From contig JADJYW010000003.1 in the NCBI GenBank assembly GCA_016719605.1, forward strand, positions 496,001 to 560,000: a DNA stretch of 64,000 bases, written 5' to 3'. Under the pieces are notes generated by a model. That model had not been told where the DNA came from, made no database searches, and was given only the letters and a program-made list of their open reading frames with translations. This DNA comes from Lewinellaceae bacterium (lineage in GTDB: Bacteria; Bacteroidota; Bacteroidia; Chitinophagales; Saprospiraceae). The stretch's first letter is position 1, and the number at the start of each line of letters is the position of its first letter. Both the position numbers and the translations under genes were made by a program. This document shows positions 25,376-33,375 of this stretch, one piece after another.

Positions 25376-27661
25376 TTACAAAAACTTCGCGCTGCCAGCC
25401 TTTGCCTGTTTTGAGTATTCAAATAGAGGTGTGTATTCAAGGTTAGTAGCAATCAAGATATCAAGTTTTTGATCTTTAATAATATACCCTTTTATTTCAT
25501 ACCAATACACAGAAACCAACAATTGGCTTGCTCGAATAAAATCGCCTTCCGCTTTAAACTCCAAATAGTCCGACAGCAGGTTTTGGCAAAGCACTTCGAC
25601 TTTCATGTTGTCGCTTTCAATGACCTCTTCTACCCAACCTTGCCAATGCCCGGCGATGAGGTTTTCAAAAAAACCGTTGATGGTGGAGTTGTGGAAGCCT
25701 TTATCAAAGTCGGCCTGCTGTGTCTCGTTGTAGCCATTTTCGTACACCTGATTGCAAGCTGCAACCAAATCTGCTTCCGAAAGGTGTTGCCTGTCCAAGG
25801 TCTTCAACACCTGCCAAGTTTTATCCATCACTTCCCGGTCATAAATTTTCTCCACGCTTCCCATGATGTTCTCGAAGAGAAAGACTGGCGCGACTTGTTT
25901 GTTTCCCGCCCGATTGACCCGCCCGAACCGTTGAATTAGTGCATCAATCGGCGCATTCTCTATAAAAGCCACATCGTAATCAATATCCAGACTCACCTCG
26001 ACCGCTTGAGTGGCTATCAGCAATTGAGGGCGTTTGGCAAGTTCTTCATTTGTTATGGCCTCTTCTATTTCATTGCGGTCAAGGCGGTGAAATCCGCCGT
26101 GCAGCATCATCTTAAAGCCGGAAAACCGAATTTGTCCGAATAGGTGTTGACAGGTTTTCACGTTGTTCACGATGACCAACACGCTTTTCTTTTCTTCCAG
26201 CAAATCCTCAATGTCTTTGACCGCATCGCTGACCGACTTTCCCGACTGGCAAAAAAGTTGATGTCGTTTTTGGTCAAGCACGGCGCGGTCGGATGGTTCG
26301 CTTTCATCGGGTGCGTACAGTTTCGAGCGGTCGCCACCGAAGACTTCGTTGACAATCAAATCCTGCAAAAAACACGGGATTGTTGCCGACATGAAAAAAA
26401 TGTGCGCGTTGAACTGTGGCGACTTCAACCACTTTACCGTCGCCAGAAGCAGGCCAGTCAATAAGGCATCGTAAGCATGAAACTCGTCAATCACCACACA
26501 GGCTTCTCGGAAATCGAACAGGCCCATTTCCCAGCCTTTACCCATGAGGGCGTGTTTCAGCACTTGGTGCGGCGTGGCGATTTTTACCGGATAAAACAGT
26601 TCTTTCGACGAGGAGCGCATCGAGCGGGCTTGGTCGGCATTTTTGGCGTGGCGCTCGCGGGCAGTTTTTCCTTCAAAATTATCTGCCTCGTTTTCAAGTC
26701 TTTCATAAAAGAAGTCGAGCGTCTTAGAGTGCAGTGCCGTCACTCGTTCGGGGCCAAAAATTTTCTCCAAACGCCGCGTCATCGCGTTGATGCTCGCCGT
26801 GTACGGCAACAGGTAGAACAGGCGGGCGTTCTCCCGCTGGTTGGAAGTCACCCAGCAAAGCGCGGCTTCGGTTTTACCCGAACCTGTCGGCGCGTAGAGT
26901 AGCACGTCGCCCCGCACGTCAAGCAGCTTGCGCTGAAAAGCCCGGAACTCATGTTGCTTTGGTTTAAAATCTTTCGGCGACAGCAACTTCCAATCCGGCA
27001 AATCCTCGTGACGCAGACCTGAGCCGATGTGGTCGGAAGCAATGAGCAAGGCGCGTGCTTGTGCCAGTCGCAGGCGACGGGCCGGCTCCGGGGCCATGCG
27101 TTTCTGCCGGGACTTGTCCAACAATTGCAGCATGACCGGTGGAATGAGCACTTCCGACAGGGATTCTGAGATGCTGTTTTTTATGGGGAAAGCCGTTTTA
27201 AAATGCTCGTTCCAAATTTTCAAAAACGCCGGCATCTGACCCAGCAGCAACAAATCGCGCGGGATGTGTTCGTCCGCTAAATCGCCAGGCAAGCCTTCGC
27301 TCAACCTTCCGCGCAGATTTTCCGCACGGTCGTACATCACGCCTTTGTGGTGGGTAGCGATGGCGAAAAGATGCTCCTCGCTCAACCCTTCCAGAAATGC
27401 TACGCAAATCCACAACGACACTACTTCATGCCGGATAGCCACCACATTGCTGTTTGCCCGGAGGTTAGTTTGGAAGTCCCGATGCGCCTTCCCGATGTCG
27501 TGCAGCACCGCGCACTCACGGATGATGCGCAGCCAATCCGCCTTTTCTTCGGGTGGAAACGACAGCCGGGACAGCAAATTCTCCGCACCCCGCACGACGT
27601 GCTCGGTATGCTCATGTAGCAACAGGCCGTTGCTTTTAGCTAAAAACGTAAAAGGATTCAT
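25376..27661 (-). CDS. cas3: CRISPR effector helicase-nuclease Cas3
   Basis: 761 residues. N-terminal HD nuclease: HEHTEHVVRGAENLL (first histidine), ECAVLHDIGKAHRDFQ (HD pair), AIATHHKG. The SF2 helicase follows: Walker A APTGSGKTEAALCW, motif II VVIDEFHAYD (DExH), motif III MSATIP, and C-terminal RecA lobe with QAVEVSLDIDYD and IQRFGRVNRAG (motif VI). It unwinds and shreds target DNA recruited by Cascade. HD and helicase are fused in one chain, the usual form. The gap to cas5 is 6 bp. Intact. Confidence 0.96.
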   Translation of the reverse strand: MNPFTFLAKSNGLLLHEHTEHVVRGAENLLSRLSFPPEEKADWLRIIRECAVLHDIGKAHRDFQTNLRANSNVVAIRHEVVSLWICVAFLEGLSEEHLFAIATHHKGVMYDRAENLRGRLSEGLPGDLADEHIPRDLLLLGQMPAFLKIWNEHFKTAFPIKNSISESLSEVLIPPVMLQLLDKSRQKRMAPEPARRLRLAQARALLIASDHIGSGLRHEDLPDWKLLSPKDFKPKQHEFRAFQRKLLDVRGDVLLYAPTGSGKTEAALCWVTSNQRENARLFYLLPYTASINAMTRRLEKIFGPERVTALHSKTLDFFYERLENEADNFEGKTARERHAKNADQARSMRSSSKELFYPVKIATPHQVLKHALMGKGWEMGLFDFREACVVIDEFHAYDALLTGLLLATVKWLKSPQFNAHIFFMSATIPCFLQDLIVNEVFGGDRSKLYAPDESEPSDRAVLDQKRHQLFCQSGKSVSDAVKDIEDLLEEKKSVLVIVNNVKTCQHLFGQIRFSGFKMMLHGGFHRLDRNEIEEAITNEELAKRPQLLIATQAVEVSLDIDYDVAFIENAPIDALIQRFGRVNRAGNKQVAPVFLFENIMGSVEKIYDREVMDKTWQVLKTLDRQHLSEADLVAACNQVYENGYNETQQADFDKGFHNSTINGFFENLIAGHWQGWVEEVIESDNMKVEVLCQNLLSDYLEFKAEGDFIRASQLLVSVYWYEIKGYIIKDQKLDILIATNLEYTPLFEYSKQAKAGSAKFL

Positions 27662-27667
27662 GGCAAA

Positions 27668-28342
27668 TCAGGCCCATTGGTGGAGATAAAAAGATTCATT
27701 CTCAGCCGTTCGGAAAAGGTTATCAAAGACTATTGGCACTTCGTTGTCTGCTGGCACGGCCAGAAAGATGCGCGACTGTGTAGCCGTCCTGCCGCTACCG
27801 ACAATGTCGTTTTCGCGGTAGGCTTCCGCTAATTGCACCAATTGCCCAGCCATTCGGAGTTGTGGGCGAAAAGGCAGCATACAGCCGCCGATGCTGGCTT
27901 CTGTGACCGGCTGGACTTCCACTTGCCGAATGCTTTTTCTGTCAATTTCCAGCAAATCCTGCGAACGGCCCAACGCAGGCGTGCCAATCGGGAACCGGAA
28001 GAAATCTTCCCAGTCCAAGCGGTCGAGCCAGACCGTCAGGCGCGGATTGACATGAAACTCTCGGGGGTAAGCATCCGTGCCTTTGGAGTGCGCCTTTACC
28101 CGCTTGCCGTCGAATTCCAGCCGATGCCGGGTTTCGATATCTTCGGCACTTGTGTCGATCTGATAGCGGAATCCCAACCGTACTTCCTCCGGCTCGACGG
28201 GTCGCCCCACACAACAGCCGACCAGTCCCAGCACCAGCGAATAGGAGGGCACGGGCAGGCAAATGGCATTACCCGATAGCACGAATGGCATTCGGGGCGT
28301 GGCTGTCCAGCCTCGAAACCGGATTTCGAGGAGCGTTTTCAT
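27668..28342 (-). CDS. cas5: Cascade subunit Cas5 (type I-B)
   Basis: 224 residues. RAMP-fold start MKTLLEIRFRGWTATPRMPF and SYSLVLGLVGCCVGRPVEP, with CMLPFRPQLRMAGQLVQL and a terminal ENESFYLHQW. This matches Cas5t/Cas5b of the Tneap/I-B group, which caps the 5' handle of the crRNA. Its ATG overlaps the cas7 stop in an ATGA arrangement, so the two are translationally coupled. Confidence 0.9.
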   Translation of the reverse strand: MKTLLEIRFRGWTATPRMPFVLSGNAICLPVPSYSLVLGLVGCCVGRPVEPEEVRLGFRYQIDTSAEDIETRHRLEFDGKRVKAHSKGTDAYPREFHVNPRLTVWLDRLDWEDFFRFPIGTPALGRSQDLLEIDRKSIRQVEVQPVTEASIGGCMLPFRPQLRMAGQLVQLAEAYRENDIVGSGRTATQSRIFLAVPADNEVPIVFDNLFRTAENESFYLHQWA

Positions 28343-29367
28343 ACTTTGAGGTGTGCTTCGGTGAATTGTTTAACGATGCCCGCAGGGGTGTCCACCACGA
28401 ACACATTTGGGTCGAGATTTCTGATGTCAGCCTCGTTCTCGAGGTAGCCAGTGCGGATTCCGATATAGATTTTGCCTGCCAGTTTTGCGGCGTAGTCTTG
28501 GGCGATTTCCTGCAAAGTGGCAAGGTTCAGTGCCGGTTTTTCACCCTTGCCCTCGAAGAGATTGTTGAAAACCGGGTTGGCGCTTTCCATGCCGGCGAGT
28601 ATCAGCACTTTGGGCGCTACGTCAGCACCGAATGCGGCCTGCTTTGCACCGCCGCGTAGCATGGCTAAGCCTTTAAGCAGACCGGCAGCGCGTTGTTTGC
28701 GGAGGGTGTCAGCGTTTTTATGGGTGTAGCGCGGGAAGTTTTTGTAGATGATTTTGGAGTCAAGATTGGCTCCTTGCGCTTCGACAAGTGCTTTCTCCAA
28801 CTCTACATGGCTGCCCATGTTGTCGTATACGCCGAGGCGGTAGTATTCGAGGTTGAAAAAGCCTTCCAGATGGGCGGAATAGAAGCGCGTCGAATACGGG
28901 AGAGGTGTTCCTTCTTTGAGATGCACGAATGCCTCGTCCACGTTCAGTGTTCGCTTTCCGGGGATACCTTTGAGGATAGAGGTTTTCATTGGAGAAGTGC
29001 GCTGCACGCTTTCTTCGTTGCTCGCCCCACTGCGCATATACCCGAACAGGTCATCTTCCGGGTAATCAATCGGGTTGAGTTTGGTGGCGATTTTATTGGT
29101 TGAGCCTTTACCCTCGGATTGACCAATTGCCACTAAATCGCTGGGTGTCCAGCCATTTTCCTCGTTGGAGGTGTTGCGGAGCCAGCGTCGCCAATCTTGC
29201 GCCGAGACGTAGGGGACTTCCTCGCGCTTGCCTCCCGCACCGCTTTCAAAGAAAGTTTTGGGGATAACTTTGTTGCGATCTTCGCCGCTGCCGAGGCCCG
29301 CGCCGTTGAGGAATGCTGCCCGCGCGTCAATTAGCAGACTGCCTGTGATGTTGTTTAGCGTTGCCAT
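28339..29367 (-). CDS. cas7: Cascade backbone subunit Cas7 (Cst2/DevR family)
   Basis: 342 residues. MATLNNITGSLLIDARAAFLNGAG is the typical start of Cst2/DevR Cas7 proteins; VPYVSAQDWRRWLRNTS and RTSPMKTSILKGIPGKRT are further family blocks, and APKVLILAGMESANPVFNN lies in the C-terminal half. Several copies line the crRNA in Cascade. It lies 13 bp after cas8 and overlaps cas5 by 4 bp. Intact. Confidence 0.93.
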   Translation of the reverse strand: MATLNNITGSLLIDARAAFLNGAGLGSGEDRNKVIPKTFFESGAGGKREEVPYVSAQDWRRWLRNTSNEENGWTPSDLVAIGQSEGKGSTNKIATKLNPIDYPEDDLFGYMRSGASNEESVQRTSPMKTSILKGIPGKRTLNVDEAFVHLKEGTPLPYSTRFYSAHLEGFFNLEYYRLGVYDNMGSHVELEKALVEAQGANLDSKIIYKNFPRYTHKNADTLRKQRAAGLLKGLAMLRGGAKQAAFGADVAPKVLILAGMESANPVFNNLFEGKGEKPALNLATLQEIAQDYAAKLAGKIYIGIRTGYLENEADIRNLDPNVFVVDTPAGIVKQFTEAHLKV

Positions 29368-29380
29368 AAAAATTTGATTT

Positions 29381-31330
29381 TTAAATTGTTAGAGAAGGTT
29401 GAAGTTGTATTTTGCGAGAAAGAGAAAACTCTACAGCAAAGCGGGCAAAGCCCGCATTGAAATAGCCAGCATCGTTATAGCAGAGGGTTTCCTCGAACTG
29501 GTCAATCTCTGGGCGCGCTTGCTCCCTCTCTGCGTAGAAGGCTCGCATTCGCTCAAAAGCTTCAGTTAGCCAGCGCTGAAATGCACCGAGATGTTGCGGG
29601 AAAGGTGCCAGAACGTGCTTATGGAACTTTCGCCGGTCGCCCGCATACTTTTCATCATAGTAGTTCAGATAGAACTCCGAAAAGGCATCCAGCCGTACGA
29701 GCCAAGGCGAGGTCTCGGTATCTGGCAGCGAGGTTTCGGGGATTGGCAAAATCTGTGGTTTAGCGAAATAGACGCGCAGAAGGAAGTTCAGGCCGTAGTT
29801 GATGAGTTGGCTGTTGCGTGCGAACAACGCGGCCACTTGGGGCAAACTGATTTGCGCCGCCTGACGCACGAAGAGATTTTGCAGCGAAAAATTCTGGTAA
29901 TTCTGAGCGTCTTTCAATTGTCTGCTGCCGCTTCTACCTGCTTTTGCTTCATCCATTTCGAGCAATCGAATGATGAAAGAGCAAGCCCGACCCGCGTTGA
30001 TTTGAGAAAAGTCAAATAATGGCTGCACCGTTTCGACAACTTCCCATTGTCCTTTTTTCTGAAAATAGAAATGCACCTTTTTGAACATCCCGGTGGTTGA
30101 ACTGCTGATGGGTAGCGCGTCGGGGTAATCGAGAATGTCAAGGTGGTGCGCCAATGACCATTCGCCTCGTTCGGATGCTTGTACCACCACTTTTTGGAAA
30201 AAATGGGGATACTCGTCTTGATTCCAAGCATCAGTCTTAGCCAGCAATTTTTCCTCGGCCTTGGACAGTACCGTGCGAGCAATCAGCCCAGCGAGGTAGC
30301 GGGCGTATTCGAGGTGTTTGTCGCGTCCAATCAGACGCTGATATTCTTCGAAGAATGGAATACCGACACCATCGAAGTCTTTTTTAGGATAAAGGCCCCA
30401 ATAGTCCAAGCCATTTTGGAGGTTGTCCAAGAAGATCGCGGCGTTGGTTTGCAGCATTCTTTCCAAATCGGGGCGGCAGTCAGTCTTCTTGTACAGCCGG
30501 AACACCTTTTTGAATACACCGCTCGGAATGCGGTCAATCTCACAACTCGCGCCTGTACCGGAGTTGGTAAAACTCCAAAAGTTGATGTCGGTGTAGCGGT
30601 CGCCGTAGGTGTAGTATTTTTTATCGTATTGTCGGATAGCACGGAGCAGGTAATGCCCTTTGTTGTATTCCTTGATGTTCTCAATAGTTTGCCCGGCGGC
30701 TTTCACCTCTGCGCGATTGAGCACCAGTTCCACATTTTCCTGAATGAAGTCTCGTGCGATTTCTTCGTTGACAGAGTCGAAAAGCAGCACACCACCTTTG
30801 TAAAGGATAGCGGAAAATGGAAGGAACTGCATCACCACTAAGCAAAGCGGGTGAATTCGAATGTCGAACTTCGCTTGCGGGAGCGCCTGAGCATCTGACC
30901 CCAGCCCATCAATAAGCGGAAACCAGCAGCGGTTGATGCTGCGGTCTTTTTTCAGAACATCTTTCTCCGGAAAGCCCTTCGCCAGTAGTGTTTGTGTATA
31001 AAACTCAGAAAAGGGCGTAGTGAACCGCAGCCCAGAGAGCTCGCATTGGAAAGGCCCTTCGGTTTCCACATGGTCGAGGATGCGCGTCAGGAGGCCGCTA
31101 TAAATCGTTTCGCCTTGGTCTGCGTCTTGGTGCAGCGGGCCATTCTTGGTAAAAAGCATGGTGTAGCATTTCATCCGTTTGAAAAGATGTGGCATATCGC
31201 GCTGCGACAATTGCCCCCGTAACACCTCGGTGCTGATGTCTTGAACACTGCCTAACCCTGCCAATGCCTCGACCGTAAGGAGGGCATTGTTGAGCATGGC
31301 ATTACCAGTATAGGAGTTGAATATTGTCAT
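29381..31330 (-). CDS. cas8: Cascade large subunit Cas8 (Cst1 type)
   Basis: 649 residues, intact. The start MTIFNSYTGNAMLNNALLTVEALAG, the central DRSINRCWFPLIDGLGSDAQ and the position directly before cas7 identify the Cst1/Cas8b1 group of type I-B, the large subunit that recognises PAM and positions Cas3. Cas8 proteins diverge fast, so the call leans on context as well. Its promoter region (31366-31432) is a G-rich tract duplicated upstream of cas6. Confidence 0.88.
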   Translation of the reverse strand: MTIFNSYTGNAMLNNALLTVEALAGLGSVQDISTEVLRGQLSQRDMPHLFKRMKCYTMLFTKNGPLHQDADQGETIYSGLLTRILDHVETEGPFQCELSGLRFTTPFSEFYTQTLLAKGFPEKDVLKKDRSINRCWFPLIDGLGSDAQALPQAKFDIRIHPLCLVVMQFLPFSAILYKGGVLLFDSVNEEIARDFIQENVELVLNRAEVKAAGQTIENIKEYNKGHYLLRAIRQYDKKYYTYGDRYTDINFWSFTNSGTGASCEIDRIPSGVFKKVFRLYKKTDCRPDLERMLQTNAAIFLDNLQNGLDYWGLYPKKDFDGVGIPFFEEYQRLIGRDKHLEYARYLAGLIARTVLSKAEEKLLAKTDAWNQDEYPHFFQKVVVQASERGEWSLAHHLDILDYPDALPISSSTTGMFKKVHFYFQKKGQWEVVETVQPLFDFSQINAGRACSFIIRLLEMDEAKAGRSGSRQLKDAQNYQNFSLQNLFVRQAAQISLPQVAALFARNSQLINYGLNFLLRVYFAKPQILPIPETSLPDTETSPWLVRLDAFSEFYLNYYDEKYAGDRRKFHKHVLAPFPQHLGAFQRWLTEAFERMRAFYAEREQARPEIDQFEETLCYNDAGYFNAGFARFAVEFSLSRKIQLQPSLTI

Positions 31331-31365
31331 AATTTGTAAATTTCAATTTTGAAGTTTTTTTTTCG

Positions 31366-31432
31366 CAAAGATTCCCCCCACCCTTCCGAACCCACTTCCC
31401 CACCCCTCCCAAATCCTCAAAAAATTTTCATC
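31366..31432 (-). promoter_or_regulatory. G-rich region upstream of cas8, duplicated upstream of cas6
   Basis: The minus strand has runs GGGAGGGGTGGGG and GGGTGGGGGG followed by AATCTTTGCG, a -7-like box. A similar 65-bp tract (GGTTCGG core, G-runs, then CTTTG) precedes cas6 at 32335-32401. Four or more close G-runs make a G-quadruplex possible on this strand. Confidence 0.5.
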
Positions 31433-32285
31433 CCCTCGGCTCGCCCGCATCCCCAGGCCTTCCAGGTTTTGCAAATCTGGAAGGCCTATCCACCCCCGCA
31501 GACCCCACCTCCCCGCACCCGAACCCTTCCGCGTTATGCCTCCCCCACCCTGCCAGCAAGCCGATTTCAAGCAATTCCCGGGGCGCGTCCAGTTCAAAAT
31601 CAAACATCCAGCCTTTTACCTTGGTCTGGGCTTTCGTATCGCTTTTAATCTTGATCAGTTTGGAGCGCGGCTCCCGGTCGAGCGCTACGCGGTAGGCGAA
31701 GCGGTCGGTGTCCCACCAGGCGGGTGGCTCGGCGCCGGTAGCGGCGCGGTATTTTTCCAGCAGGTTGAGCATAAGCAGGCGCCCGAAGTCGGGGTCGTCG
31801 GGAGCGAGGTATTCGTCGGGCTGGTCGTCGGGGCGTTTGCGCGCTACCACTACAGGCGACAGCGCCCGCACGCGCAACGGTTCTGTACCCTCGGGCAGGC
31901 ACAGGGGCCGCATTTCCACGGTTTGCACGGCTAAGCGCGCCTGACTTTCGCGGTCGCCGAGCCGGAACTGCCGCCCCGCGAACAGTCCGCGTACGAATTC
32001 CTCCGCCGTGCGGTCTACATAAAACCCGATAACGAAGGAAATTTCCCGTGACTGCACGTGTAGCCGGTCGCCCTCGATCCGGAATTTGGGGACACGCAAC
32101 TGCGAGAAACAGAACAATTTGAACGACTTGCGTCCCGTCGTGTATCCGTGTCCGTGCAGGAAAGCAGCGTACCCGGCATCGGCGTTTTGCAGCACGCCAT
32201 ATATCCAGGCTGAGAGTTCGTACTGGTAGTTGACCGGCAACACGGGGTGCTCATCGAGGCAGCAGAGAGTAATTTTGAATTGCAT
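31428..32285 (-). CDS. cas6: crRNA-processing endoribonuclease Cas6, with repeat-derived C-terminal tail
   Basis: 285 residues from ATG 32285 (MQFKITLCCLDEHPVLPVNYQ). Double RAMP fold with ELSAWIYGVLQNADAGYAAFLH in the first domain, KGWMFDFELDAPRELLEIG in the second, and the glycine-rich loop GLLAGWGRHNAEGFGCGEV near the end. Cas6 cuts the repeat to leave the ATTGAAAC tag. Family members normally end soon after the glycine loop; here about 20 more residues (VDRPSRFAKPGRPGDAGE) are encoded by palindrome copy C, so the original stop has been replaced. I chose MQFK as the start because Cas6 proteins begin this way; the frame runs 17 codons upstream. Confidence 0.92.
   Translation of the reverse strand: MQFKITLCCLDEHPVLPVNYQYELSAWIYGVLQNADAGYAAFLHGHGYTTGRKSFKLFCFSQLRVPKFRIEGDRLHVQSREISFVIGFYVDRTAEEFVRGLFAGRQFRLGDRESQARLAVQTVEMRPLCLPEGTEPLRVRALSPVVVARKRPDDQPDEYLAPDDPDFGRLLMLNLLEKYRAATGAEPPAWWDTDRFAYRVALDREPRSKLIKIKSDTKAQTKVKGWMFDFELDAPRELLEIGLLAGWGRHNAEGFGCGEVGSAGVDRPSRFAKPGRPGDAGEPRG
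31455..31487. repeat. Dispersed RAYT-type palindrome, copy C, inside the cas6 3' end
   Basis: 33 bp with arms AGGCCTTCCAG and CTGGAAGGCCT; the centre is diverged. On the minus strand it is read as part of the Cas6 C-terminal tail. Confidence 0.75.
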
Positions 32286-32334
32286 CGGATTTATTGATGA
32301 TGAACGGAATGTTGCGTGTGCTTTTTCTCCGGAC

Positions 32335-32401
32335 AAAGGTTTTTCCTCCCCTGCCGAACCTATTTCCCTACCCCCCCCTTTCCCAAAAAATATTTTCGGG
32401 G
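32335..32401 (-). promoter_or_regulatory. G-rich region upstream of cas6
   Basis: Minus-strand runs GGGAAAGGGGGGGG and TAGGGAAATAGG, then CAGGGGAGG and AACCTTTG. Order and motifs match the tract before cas8, so the two are probably copies of one promoter segment. Confidence 0.5.
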
Positions 32402-32453
32402 CAATCTGGGAAGGTTCGAATGCGGGTGCCCGAATTTCCCGCTCGGCGCGGTC

Positions 32454-32486
32454 AGACCTTCCAGGTTTTTAAAACCTGGAAGGTCT
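32454..32486. repeat. Dispersed RAYT-type palindrome, copy D (after the RAYT gene)
   Basis: Perfect 33-bp palindrome apart from its central base; arms AGACCTTCCAGG and CCTGGAAGGTCT. It lies 44 bp beyond the RAYT stop codon and may also act as a terminator. Confidence 0.88.
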
Positions 32487-32529
32487 TCTATATCCTCGAA
32501 CAGTAGCCGGTTTTTAAAGCCTGACTGGC

Positions 32530-33198
32530 CTATCCCTCGTCTTCGATCAGCCAATGGCTCGCTGTTTTCCAGTCTATATATTCCTTGTGCCGACGGACCA
32601 TCGTTTCTTTCCCGCCAAACCACTCCAACACCTCCGCGCGCATGAGTTTGGTAGGACTGTCGGATGACATCGCTGAAAACGAACTATCTGCCCAATCCTG
32701 AAAATCGCCACACAGCCCATGCAGCTGCGGGTTTGCATGGATGTACAGCACAAGGTTTGCCAAGTAAGGATTGGACGCTACCCGCAGCCGCTTGAAGTTT
32801 TTTTGAAACAGACTTCCCACCCGTTTTTCTTGCTTGTTTATGGCTTTGGCATAAGCCATAAACAAAAGGCGAAATTGGTTGCTGACCAGATTGCCGACAT
32901 ACGCCTGTATCGCTTTTTCGTTCTTCCGCGCGACGAGACCTTCCAGGTTTTTAAAACCTGGAAGGTCTGATGCCCCGGCGAGCAATTCCGCCGCCGTCTG
33001 CAACCGCACCAGCAGGTGAAAGTGATTCGGGAGCAGGCAATACGCGTAGGTATCCAGAACAGGAAACATGTACTTGGTATATTTTTCTAAAAAATAGGGT
33101 GCATTTTCCGACGTATAAAAGATGTTCTCTCTGTTGTTTCCCCGATTAAAAATATGGTAGTAAGCACCGGGTTGCATGGGCTGGTAATAGTCTGTCAT
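32530..33198 (-). CDS. REP-associated tyrosine transposase (RAYT, Y1/HUH family) with an in-frame palindrome
   Basis: 222 residues. AYYHIFNRGNNRENIF and the HUH motif in CLLPNHFHLLVRL (His59, His61) define the Y1 transposase fold; the nucleophilic tyrosine is probably in LVLYIHANPQLHGL. The stretch YAKAINKQEKRVGSLFQKNFKR is typical of RAYTs. Codons 77-88 (SDLPGFKNLEGL) are encoded by palindrome copy E, inserted in a loop after the HUH strand without breaking the frame. Copies D and F flank the gene. RAYTs nick and join REP-type hairpins, so this gene is the likely mover of the dispersed palindromes. It lies between the WYL regulator and cas6. Confidence 0.9.
   Translation of the reverse strand: MTDYYQPMQPGAYYHIFNRGNNRENIFYTSENAPYFLEKYTKYMFPVLDTYAYCLLPNHFHLLVRLQTAAELLAGASDLPGFKNLEGLVARKNEKAIQAYVGNLVSNQFRLLFMAYAKAINKQEKRVGSLFQKNFKRLRVASNPYLANLVLYIHANPQLHGLCGDFQDWADSSFSAMSSDSPTKLMRAEVLEWFGGKETMVRRHKEYIDWKTASHWLIEDEG
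32936..32968. repeat. Dispersed RAYT-type palindrome, copy E, inside the RAYT gene
   Basis: Same 33-bp sequence as copy D. Being 33 bp long, it adds 11 codons and keeps the frame. The RAYT mRNA and gene therefore contain the hairpin that the enzyme is expected to recognise. Confidence 0.88.
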
Positions 33199-33214
33199 AC
33201 TCGAATGGATTTTC

Positions 33215-33247
33215 AGACCTTCCAGGTTTTAAAAACCTGGAAGGTCT
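33215..33247. repeat. Dispersed RAYT-type palindrome, copy F (before the RAYT gene)
   Basis: 33 bp with arms AGACCTTCCAGG and CCTGGAAGGTCT, 17 bp upstream of the RAYT start codon. A G-rich stretch and CATCTTTG (33278-33285, minus strand) lie just upstream, as before cas6 and cas8. Confidence 0.88.
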
Positions 33248-33375
33248 ATACGCTACCGACCGGAAAATACCGGCAGACAAAGATGTCCTCAGCCCGGCCC
33301 TCCCCACACCCATGCCCCATACATTCATTTAAATTTAATCCGTCCTGAAAAACTGCGCATCAAATAAATTGACCC

